From positions 27,677 through 91,676 of the forward strand of contig CAMDTW010000343.1 in NCBI GenBank assembly GCA_945910005.1: a stretch of DNA of 64,000 bases, read 5' to 3'. The position numbers and the translations under genes were made by a program. The notes beneath the pieces were generated by a model. That model saw nothing but the letters and a program-made list of their open reading frames with translations, was not told the DNA's origin and did not search any database. This document shows positions 1 through 10,129 of this stretch, piece after piece; the first letter of the stretch is position 1; each line of letters starts with the position of its first letter. The stretch comes from Isoperla grammatica. Lineage: Eukaryota > Arthropoda > Insecta > Plecoptera > Perlodidae.

Positions 1-1136
1 GAGGGTGTAACTTCTAAAGAAGTTATTAAAATGTGACGAAATTGACAAATTGTGCTTATTAGAGCCTGAAACGCTCACAGACAAACGATTTGTCAACTTT
101 GGTTTAAACCCTTAGGAATCCCAGTAGTATGCAAGATTCCTCATAAAACTGGAAGTTTGTGGTAGATAGACTGAAATCAGCCAATTTCTTTAATAAATGT
201 ATATGTTAATTTAAAACAACCAAAAAAACTCAATTTATGCATTTTTGTAATACTCTTGAAAAATGCAAACTTTAATTCTTATTTTTCAACGGAGGGTGTA
301 ACTTCTAAAGAAGTTATTAAAATGTGACGAAATTGACAGATTGTGTCTATTGGACCCTAAAACGCTCACAGACAACGATTTGCCAACTTTGGTTAAAACC
401 CTTAGGAATCCCAGTAGTATGCAAGATTCCTCTTAAAACTGGAAGTTTGTGGTAGATAGACTGAAATCAGCCAATTTCTATAATTTATGTATATTTTAAC
501 CAAAAACGCCTAAAATCTCAATTTATACATTTTCATAATACTTTTGAAGAATGCAAACTAACAATATCATTTTTCAACGGTTGGTATAACTTCTTAAGTA
601 GTTATTAAAATGTGACGAAATGGACAAATTGTGCTTATTGGAGCCTCAAACGCTTTGAACCAACGATTTGTGCAATTTGGTTGAAAGCCTTAGGAATCCC
701 AGCCGTATGCAAGATTCCTCTTAAAACTCGAAGTTTGTGGTAGATAGACTGTAATCAGCCAATTTCTATATTTTTATGCATATTTTAACCAAAATTGACC
801 AAAAAACTCAATTTATGCATTTTCATAATACTCTTGAAGAATGCAACCTATAATTCTTATTTTTTAACGGCGGGTGTTACTTCTAAAGAAGTTATCGAAA
901 TACAACGAAATGGACGAATTGTGCTTATTGTAGCCTGAAACGCTCTAAAACAACGATTTGTGCAATTTGGTTAAAACCCTTAGGAATCCCAGCCGTGTGC
1001 AAGATTCCTCTTAAAACTGGAAGTTTGTGGTAGATAGACTAAAATCAGCCAATTTCTATATTTAATGCATATTTTAAACAAAAACGACCAAAAAAACTCA
1101 ATTTATGCATTTTTCATAATACTCATGCAGAATGCA

Positions 1137-2510
1137 CAATAACATTATTATTTTTCAACGGTTGGTGTAACTTCTAAAGTAGTTATCGAAATGTGACGAA
1201 ATGGAAAAAATTTAAAATTGGAGCCTGAAACGCTCTTAAACAACGGTTTGTGCAATTTGGTTGAAACCCTTAGGAATCCCAGCCGTATGCAAGATTCCTC
1301 TTAAAACTGGAAGTTTGTGGTAGATGGACTGAAATCAGTTAATTTCTATATTTTAACCATATATTTACCAAAAACGACCAAAAAACTCAATTTATGCATT
1401 TTTATAATACTCTTGAAGAATGCAAACTATAATTCTTATTTTTCATCGGAGGGTGTAACTTCTCAAGAAGTTATTAAAATGTGACGAAATTGACAAATTG
1501 TGCTTATAAGAGCCTGAAACGCTCACAGACAACGATTTGTCAACTTTGGTTAAAACCCTTAGGAATCCCAGTAGTATGCAAGATTCCTCTTAAAACTGGA
1601 AGTTTGTGGTAGATAGACTGAAATCAGCCAATGTCTATAATTTATGTATATTTTAATTAAAAACGACCAAAAAACTCAATTTTTGCTTTTTCATAATACT
1701 CTTGCAGAATGCAAACTAACATTATTATTTTTTAACGGTTGGTGTAACTTCTAAAGTTGTTATCGAAATGTGACAAAATGGACAAATTGTGCTTATTGGA
1801 GCTTTAAACGCTCTTAAACAACGACTTGTGCAATTTGGTTGAAACCCTTAGGAATCCCAGCCGTATGCAAGACCCTCTTAAAACTGGAAGTTTGTGGTAG
1901 ATAGACTGAAATCAGCCAATTTCTATATTTTATGCATATTTTAACCAAAAACGATTAAAAAACTCAATTAATGCATTTTCATAATACTCTTGAAGAATGC
2001 AAACTATGATTCTTATTTTTCAAAGGAGGGTGTAACTTCTAAAGAAATTATCGAAATGTAACGAAATGGACACATTGTGCTTATTGGAGCCTAAAACGCT
2101 CTTTAACAACGATTTGTGCAATTTGGTTGAAACCCTTAGGAATCCCAGCCGTATGCAAGATTCGTCTTAAAACTGGAAGTTTGTGGTAGATAGACTGAAA
2201 TCAGCTTATTTTTATATTTTATGCATATTTTAACCAAAACCACCAAAAAACTCAATTTATGCATTTTCATAATACTCTTGCAGAATGCAAACTAACATTA
2301 TTATTTTTCAACGGTTGGTGTAACTTCTAAAGTAGTTATTCAAATGTGACGAAATGGATATATTGTGCTTATTGGAGCCTGAAACGCTCTTAAACAACGA
2401 TTTGTGCAATTTGGTTGAAAGCCTTAGGAGTCCCAGCCGTATGCAAGATTCCTCTTTAAACTGGAAGTTTGTGGTAGATAGACTGAAATCAGCCAATTTC
2501 TATATTTTAT
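1137..2510. repeat. Diverged-flank duplication, copy 1
   Basis: Shares rare variants with 4273-5360: a TGGAAAAAATTTAAAATTGG tract (1202 and 4347), a GGAGCTTTAAACGCTCTTAA block (about 1799 and 4655) and AAGTTGTTATCG. The shift is about 3145 bp at the first marker and about 2856 bp at the second, a difference of one monomer (289 bp). One copy therefore gained or lost a unit after duplication. Confidence 0.75.
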
Positions 2511-3077
2511 GCATATTTTAACCAAAAACTACCAAAAAACTCAATTGATGCATTTAAATCATACTCTTGAAGAATGCAAATTTTTTTCTTATTTTTCAAC
2601 GGAGGGTGTAACTTCTAGAGAAGTTATTTAAATGTGACGAAATTGACAAATTGTGCTTATTGGAGCCTGACACGCTAACAAACAAAGATTTTTCAACTTT
2701 GGTTGAAACCCTTAGGAATCCCAGCCGTATGCAAGATTACTCTTAAAACTGGGAGTTTGTGGTAGATAGACTGAAATCAGCCAATTTCTATATTTTATGC
2801 ATATTTTAACCAAAAACTACCAAAAAACTCATTTTATGCGTTTTCATAATACTCTTGAAAAATGCAAACTATAATTCTTATTTTTAACGGAGGGTGTGAC
2901 TTCTAAAAAAGTTATCGAAATGTAACGAAATTGACAAATTGTGCTTATTGAAGCCTAAAACGCTCTAAAACAACGATTTGTGAAATTTGGTTGAAACCCT
3001 TAGGAATCCCAGCCGTATGCAAGATTCCTCTTAAAACTGGAAGTTTGTGGTAGATAGACTGAAATCAGCCAATTTCT

Positions 3078-3110
3078 ATGTTTTATCCAACTCAATTTAT
3101 GCATTTTCAT
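3078..3110. repeat. Shortened monomer with an internal deletion
   Basis: After TTTCTATGTTTTATCC the sequence goes straight to AACTCAATTTATGC. It lacks the roughly 25-30 bp ATATTTTAACCAAAAAC-type segment present in neighbouring units. The lost stretch is rich in short A runs that could have promoted slippage. Confidence 0.85.
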
Positions 3111-4272
3111 AATTTTCTTAAAGATTGTAACCTATAATTCTTATTTTTCAACGGAGGGTGTAACTTCTAAAGAAGTTATCGAAATGTAACGAAATGGACA
3201 AATTAAGCTTATTGGAGCCTGAAACGATCTAAAACAACGATTTGTGCAATTTGGTTGAAACCCTTAGGAATCCCAGCCGTATGCAAGATTCCTCTTAAAA
3301 CTAGAAGTTTGTGGTAGATAGACTGAAATCAGCCAATTTATATATTTTATGCATATTTTAACCAAAAACAACAAAAAAACTCAATTTATGCATTTGCATA
3401 ATACTCTTGAAGAATGCAAACTATAATTCTTATTTTTCAACGGAGGGTGTAACTCCAAAGAAGTTATCAAAATGTAACGAAATTGACAAATTGTGCTTAT
3501 TGGAGCCTAAAACGCTCACAAACAACGATTTGTCAACTTTAGTTGACCCCATTAGGAATCCCAGGAGTATGCAAAATTCCTCTTAAAACTGAAAGTATAT
3601 GGTAGATGGACTGAAATCAGCCAATTTCTATAATTTATGTATATTTAAACCAAAAAAAAAAAAACTCAATTTATGCATTTTCATAACACTCTTGAAGAAT
3701 GCAAACTAACATTATTATTTTTCAACGGAAAGTGTAACTTCTATAGAAGTTATCGGAATGTGACGAAATGGACTAATTGTACTTATTGGAGCCTGAAACG
3801 CTCTAAAACAACGATTTGTCAACTTTGGTTGAAACCCTAAGGAATCCCAGCTGTATGCAAAATTCCTCTTAAAACTGGAAGTTTGTGGTAGATAGACTGA
3901 AATCAGCCAATTTCTTTAATTAATGTATATTTTAATTTAAAACAACAAAAAAACTCAATTTATGCATTTTTATAATACTCTTGAAGAATGCAAACTTTAA
4001 TTCTTATTTTTCAACGGAGGGTGTAACTTCTAAAGAAGTTATTAAAATGTGACGAAATTGACAAATTGTGCTTATTGGACCCTGAAACGCTCATAGACAA
4101 CGATTTGTCAACTTTGGTTAAAACCCTTAGGAATCCCAGTAGTATGCAAGATTCCTCTTAAAACTGAAAGTTTGTGGTAGATAGACTGATATCAGCCAAT
4201 TTCTATAATTTATGTATATTTTAACCAAAAACGACCAAAAAACTCAATTTATACATTTTCATAATACTCTTG

Positions 4273-5360
4273 CAGAATGCACAATAACATTATTATTTTT
4301 CAACGGTTGGTGTAACTTCTAAAGTAGTTATCGAAATGTGACGAAATGGAAAAAATTTAAAATTGGAGCCTGAAACGCTCTTAAACAACGGTTTGTGCAA
4401 TTTGGTTGAAACCCTTAGGAATCCCAGCCGTATGCAAGATTCCTCTTAAAACTGGAAGTTTGTGGTAGATAGACTGAAATCAGCCAATGTCTATAATTTA
4501 TGTATATTTTAATTAAAAACGACCAAAAAACTCAATTTTTGCTTTTTCATAATACTCTTGCAGAATGCAAACTAACATTATTATTTTTTAACGGTTGGTG
4601 TAACTTCTAAAGTTGTTATCGAAATGTGACAAAATGGACAAATTGTGCTTATTGGAGCTTTAAACGCTCTTAAACAACGACTTGTGCAATTTGGTTGAAA
4701 CCCTTAGGAATCCCAGCCGTTTGCAAGATTCCTCTTAAAACTGGAAGTTTGTGGTAGATAGACTGAAATCAGACAATTTCTATATTTTATGCATATTTTA
4801 ACCAAAAACGATTAAAAAACTCAATTAATGCATTTTCATAATACTCTTGAAGAATGCAAACTATGATTCTTATTTTTCAAAGGAGGGTGTAACTTCTAAA
4901 GAAGTTATCGAAATGTAACGAAATGGACACATTGTGCTTATTGGAGCCTAAAACGCTCTTTAACAACGATTTGTGCAATTTGGTTGAAACCCTTAGGAAT
5001 CCCAGCCGTATGCAAGATTCCTCTTAAAACTGGAAGTTTGTGGTAGATAGACTGAAATCAGCTTATTTTTATATTTTATGCATATTTTAACCAAAGCCAC
5101 CAAAAAACTCAATTTATGCATTTTCATAATACTCTTGCAGAATGCAAACTAACATTATTATTTTTCTTCGGTTGGTGTAACTTCTAAAGTAGTTATTCAA
5201 ATGTGACGAAATGGATATATTGTGCTTATTGGAGCCTGAAACGCTCTAAAACAACGATTTGTGCAATTTGGTTGAAAGCCTTAGGAGTCCCAGCCGTATG
5301 CAAGATTCCTCTTTAAACTGGAAGTTTGTGGTAGATAGACTGAAATTAGCCAATTTCTAT
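4273..5360. repeat. Diverged-flank duplication, copy 2 (one monomer shorter)
   Basis: Counterpart of 1137-2510. Within one unit near 4441-4500 the sequence switches from matching the monomer at about 1320 to matching the monomer at about 1610, which places the one-unit deletion or unequal exchange. Confidence 0.7.
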
Positions 5361-6903
5361 ATTTTATGCATATTTTAACCAAAAATGACCAAAAAATCAA
5401 TAAATGCGTTTTCATAATACTCTTGAAGAATGCAAACTATAATTCTTATTTTTCAACGGAGGGTGTGAATTCTAAAGAAGTTATCGAAATGTAACGAAAT
5501 TGACAAATTGTGCTTATTGGAGCCTAAAACGCTCTAAAACAACGATTTGTGAAATTTTGTTTAAAACCCTTAGGAATCCCAGCCGTATGCAAGATTCCTC
5601 TTAAAACTGGAAGTTTGTGGAAGATAGACTAAAATCAGCCAATTTCTATTTTTTATCCATATTTTAACCAAAAACAACCAAAAAACTCAATTTATGCATT
5701 TTCATAATACTCTTGAAGAATGCAGCCTATAATTCTTATTTTTCATCGGAGGGTGTCACTTCTATAGAAGTTATCGAAATGTGACGAAATGGACAAATTG
5801 TGCTTATTGGAGCCTGAAACGCTCTAAAACAACGATTTGTCAACTTTGGTTGAAACCCTTAGGAATCCCGGCCGTATGCAAGATTCTTCTTAAAACTGGA
5901 AGTTTGTGGTAGATAGACTAAAATCAGCCAATTTCTATATTTTATGCATATTTTAACCAAAAACGACCAAAAAACTCAATTTATGCATTTTCATAATACT
6001 CTTTCAGAATGCACACTAACATTATTATTTTTCAACGGTTGGTGTAACTTCTAAAGTAGTTATCGAAATGTGACGAAATGGAGAAATTGTGCTTATTGGA
6101 GCCTGAAACGCTCTAAAACAACGATTTGTCAACTTTGGTTGAAACCCTTAGGAATCCCAGCCGTATGCAAGATTCCTCTTAAAACTGGAAGTTTGTGGTA
6201 GATAGACTGAAATCAGCCAATTTCTATATTTTATGCATATTTTAACCAAAAACGACGAAAAAACTCAATTTATGCATTTTCATTATACTCTTGAAGAATG
6301 CAGCCTATAATTCTTATTTTTCAACGGAGGGTTTTACTTCTATAGAAGTTATCGAAATGTGACGAAATGGACAAATTGTGCTTATTGGAGCCTGAAACGC
6401 TCTAAAACAACGATTTGTCAACTTTGGTTGAAACCCTTAGGAATCCCGGCCGTATGCAAGATTCCTCTTAAAACTTGAAGTTTGTGGTAGATAGACTGAA
6501 ATCAGCCAATTTCTATTTTTTATGCATATTTTAACCAAAAACGACGAAAAAACTCAATTTATGCATTTTCATTATACTCTTGAAGAATGCAACCTATAAT
6601 TCTTATTTTTCGACGGAGGGTGTAACTTCTATAGAAGTTATCGAAATGTGACGAAATGGACAAATTGTGCTTATTGGAGCCTGAAACGCTCTAAAACAAC
6701 GATTTGTCAACTTTGGTTGAAACCCTTAGGAATCCCGGCCGTATGCAAGATTCCTCTTAAAACTGGAAGTTTGTGGTAGATAGACTGAAATCAGCCAATT
6801 TCTATTTTTTATGCATATTTTAACCAAAAACGACGAAAAAACTCAATTTATGCATTTTCATTATACTCTTGAAGAATGCAACCTATAATTCTTATTTTTC
6901 GAC

Positions 6904-7693
6904 GGAGGGTGTAACTTCTATAGAAGTTATCGAAATGTGACGAAATGGACAAATTGTGCTTATTGGAGCCTGAAACGCTCTAAAACAACGATTTGTGCAA
7001 TTTGGTTGAAACCCTTAGGAATCCCAGCCGTATGCAAGATTCCTCTTAAAACTGGAAGTTTGTGGTAAATAGACTAAAATTAGCCAATTTCTATATTTTA
7101 TGCATATTTTAACCAAAAACGACGAAAAAACTCAATTTATGCATTTTCATTATACTCTTGAAGAATGCAGCCTATAATTCTTATTTTTCAACGGAGGGTG
7201 TAACTTCTATAGAAGTTATCGAAATGTGACGAAATGGACAAATTGTGCTTATTGGAGCCTAAAACGCTCTAAAACAACGATTTGTGCAATTTGGTTGAAA
7301 CCCTTAGGAATCCCAGCCGTATGCAAGATTCCTCTTAAAACTGGAAGTTTGTGGTAAATAGACTAAAATTAGCCAATTTCTATATTTTATGCATATTTTA
7401 ACCAAAAACGACGAAAAAACTCAATTTATGCATTTTCATTATACTCTTGAAGAATGCAGCCTATAATTCTTATTTTTCAACGGAGGGTGTAACTTCTACA
7501 GAAGTTATCGAAATGTGACGAAATGGACAAATTGTGCTTATTGGAGCCTAAAACGCTCTAAAACAACGATTTGTCAACTTTGGTTAAAACCCTTAGGAAT
7601 CCCGGCCGTATGCAAGATTCCTCTTAAAACTGGAAGTTTGTGGTAGATAGACTAAAATCAGCCAATTTCTATATTTTATGCATATTTTAACCA
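6904..7693. repeat. Segment shared with a site 24 kb away, copy 1
   Basis: About 2.7 monomers carrying the rare variants GTGGTAAATAGACTAAAATT (twice) and CTTCTACAGAAGTTATCG match 31197-31986 with no difference that I noticed. Identity stops abruptly at both ends (TTTTTCGACGG versus TTTTTCAACGG on the left, AACGACGAAA versus AACGACCAAA on the right). Confidence 0.75.
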
Positions 7694-8022
7694 AAAACGA
7701 CGAAAAAACTCAATTTATGCATTTTCATAATACTCTTTCAGAATGCACACTAACATTATTATTTTTCAACGGTTGGTGTAACTTCTAAAGTAGTTATCGA
7801 AATGTGACGAAATGGACAAATTGTGCTTATTGAAGGCTGAAACGCTCTAAAACAACGATTTGTCAACTTTGGTTGAAACCCTTAGGAATCCCAGCCGTAT
7901 GCAAGATTCCTCTTAAAACTGGAAGTTTGTGGTAGATAGACTAAAATCAGCCAATTTCTATATTTTATGCAAATTTTAACCAAAAACGACGAAAAAACTC
8001 AATTTATGCATTTTCATTATAC

Positions 8023-8060
8023 TCTTGAAGAATGCAACCTATCTTGAAGAATGCAACCTA
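8023..8060. repeat. 19-bp microduplication inside a monomer
   Basis: TCTTGAAGAATGCAACCTA occurs twice in direct succession at 8023 and 8042. All other units have it once. The extra 19 bp explains why the spacing between the TTGAAGGCTGAAACG markers at about 7831 and 10162 is 2331 bp rather than 8 x 289 = 2312 bp. Confidence 0.92.
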
Positions 8061-9524
8061 TAATTCTTATTTTTCGACGGAGGGTGTAACTTCTATAGAA
8101 GTTATCGAAATGTGACGAAATGGACAAATTGTGCTTATTGGAGCCTGAAACGCTCTAAAACAACGATTTGTCAACTTTGGTTGAAACCCTTAGGAATCCC
8201 GGCCGTATGCAAGATTCCTCTTAAAACTGGAAGTTTGTGGTAGATAGACTAAAATCAGCCAATTTCTATAATTTATGCATATTTTAACCAAAAACGATTA
8301 AAAAACTCAATATATGCATTTTCAAAATACACTTTCAAAATGCACATTAACATTATTATTTTTCAACGGTTGGTGTAACTTCTATAGAAGTTATCGAAAT
8401 GTGACGAAATGGACAAATTGTGCTTATCGGAGCCTGAAACGCTCTAAAACAACGATTTCTCAACTTTGGTTGTAACCCTTAGGAATCCCGGCCGTATGCA
8501 AGATTCCTCTTAAAACTGGAAGAATGTGGTAGATAGACTGAAATCAGCCAATTTCTATTTTTTATGCATATTTTAACCAAAAACGACGAAAAAACTCAAT
8601 TTATGCATTTTCATTAAACCCTTGAAGAATGCAACCTATAATTCTTATTTTTCGACAGAGGGTTTAACTTCTATAGAAGTTATCGAAATGTGACGAAATG
8701 GACAAAATGTGCTTATTGGAGCCTGAAACGCTCTAAAACAAAGATTTGTGCAATTTGGTTGAAACCCTTAGGAATCCCAGCTGTATGCAAGATTCCTCTT
8801 AAAACTGGAAGTTTGTGGTAGATAGACTAAAATCAGCCAATTTCTATATTTTATGCAAATTTTAACCAAAAACTACGAAAAAACTCAATTTATGCATTTT
8901 CATTATACTCTTGAAGAATGCAGCCTATAATTCTTATTTTTCATCGGAGGGTGTAACTTCTATAGAAGTTATCGAAATGTGACGAAATGGACAAATTGTG
9001 CTTATTGGAGCCTGAAACGCTCTAAAACAACGATTTGTCAACTTTGGTTGAAACCCTTAGGAATCCCGGCCGTATGCAAGATTCTTCTTAAAACTGGAAG
9101 TTTGTGGTAGATAGACTAAAATCAGCCAATTTCTATTTTTTATGCATATTTTAACCAAAAACGACCAAAAAACTCAATTTATGCATTTTCATTATACTCT
9201 TGAAGAATGCAGCCTATAATTCTTATTTTTCAACGGAGGGTTTTACTTCTATAGAAGTTATCGAAATGTGACGAAATGGACAAATTGTGCTTATTGGAGC
9301 CTGAAACGCTCTAAAACAACGATTTGTCAACTTTGGTTGAAACCCTTAGGAATCCCGGCCGTATGCAAGATTCCTCTTAAAACTGGAAGTTTGTGGTAGA
9401 TAGACTGAAATCAGCCAATTTCTATTTTTTATGCATATTTTAACCAAAAACGACGAAAAAACTCAATTTATGCATTTTCATTATACTCTTGAAGAATGCA
9501 ACCTATAATTCTTATTTTTCGACG

Positions 9525-9813
9525 GAGGGTGTAACTTCTATAGAAGTTATCGAAATGTGACGAAATGGACAAATTGTGCTTATTGGAGCCTGAAACGCTC
9601 TAAAACAACGATTTGTGCAATTTGGTTGAAACCCTTAGGAATCCCAGCCGTATGCAAGATTCCTCTTAAAACTGGAAGTTTGTGGTAAATAGACTTAAAT
9701 TAGCCAATTTCTATATTTTATGCATATTTTAACCAAAAACGACGAAAAAACTCAATTTATGCATTTTCATTATACTCTTGAAGAATGCAGCCTATAATTA
9801 TTATTTTTCAACG
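9525..9813. repeat. Representative type A monomer (289 bp)
   Basis: A typical homogenised unit, running from GAGGGTGTAACTTCTATAGA to the next GAGGGTGTAAC at 9814. It carries the perfect 18-bp palindrome TAACTTCTATAGAAGTTA at 9532-9549, the conserved TTAGGAATCCC core and the A/T-tract tail. The start is an arbitrary choice of phase, because a tandem repeat has no natural first base. It serves here as a reference unit. Confidence 0.9.
9532..9549. other. Perfect 18-bp palindrome in the type A monomer
   Basis: TAACTTCTATAGAAGTTA equals its own reverse complement over all 18 bases. The same site recurs in most type A monomers from about 5.7 kb onward, on both sides of the retrotransposon. In the diverged left flank the centre reads CTAAAG and the symmetry is broken at the centre; in type B monomers (CTAAAGTAGTTA) it is more strongly broken. 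It could bind a dimeric protein or extrude as a short cruciform; neither is shown by the sequence. Confidence 0.85.
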
Positions 9814-10058
9814 GAGGGTGTAACTTCTATAGAAGTTATCGAAATGTGACGAAATGGACAAATTGTGCTTATTGGAGCCTAAAACGCTCTAAAACAACGA
9901 TTTGTCAACTTTGGTTAAAACCCTTAGGAATCCCGGCCGTATGCAAGATTCCTCTTAAAACTGGAAGTTTGTGGTAGATAGACTAAAATCAGCCAATTTC
10001 TATATTTTATGCATATTTTAACCAAAAACGACGAAAAAACTCAATTTATGCATTTTCA

Positions 10059-10129
10059 TAATACTCTTTCAGAATGCACACTAACATTATTATTTTTCAA
10101 CGGTTGGTGTAACTTCTAAAGTAGTTATC
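10059..10129. repeat. Representative type B junction segment
   Basis: Type B differs from type A over about 70 bp spanning the unit boundary: CTCTTTCAGAATGCACAC replaces CTCTTGAAGAATGCA, the following stretch reads TAACATTATTATTTTTCAAC, and the unit opens with GGTTGGTGTAACTTCTAAAG then TAGTTATCG. Roughly 50 such segments are scattered through the window, spaced by whole multiples of about 289 bp. The rest of a B unit is indistinguishable from A, so the two types appear to have exchanged their bodies. Confidence 0.85.

Larger units (their letters stand above)
1..5750. repeat. Diverged satellite segment, probable array flank
   Basis: Monomers here differ from each other and from the rest of the array at many more positions than monomers beyond about 6 kb. 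Local features include GTAGTATGCAAG instead of GCCGTATGCAAG, CTAAAGAAG instead of CTATAGAAG, and several small deletions. Monomer starts at 292, 580, 870, 1161, 1449, 1738, 2026, 2314 and 2602 alternate between the GGAGGGTGTAAC type (A) and the GGTTGGTGTAAC type (B), giving a local dimer of about 578 bp. Poor homogenisation is commonly seen at satellite array edges, so the array boundary may lie not far upstream of the window; that last step is inference. Confidence 0.8.

Noticed and set aside
3200..3215. Isolated HindIII site AAGCTT in one monomer as a family diagnostic
   Set aside because: A single-base private variant in one diverged unit; not informative.
9515..9535. Possible CENP-B box near TTCGACGGAGGGTG at the unit boundary
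   Set aside because: It matches TTCG and the central A of the consensus but lacks the CGGG end, and type B and many A units have TTCAACGG instead. Not a credible box.
9525..9813. Monomer as a dinucleosomal repeat
   Set aside because: 289 bp is shorter than two usual nucleosome repeats, and the sequence alone cannot show positioning.
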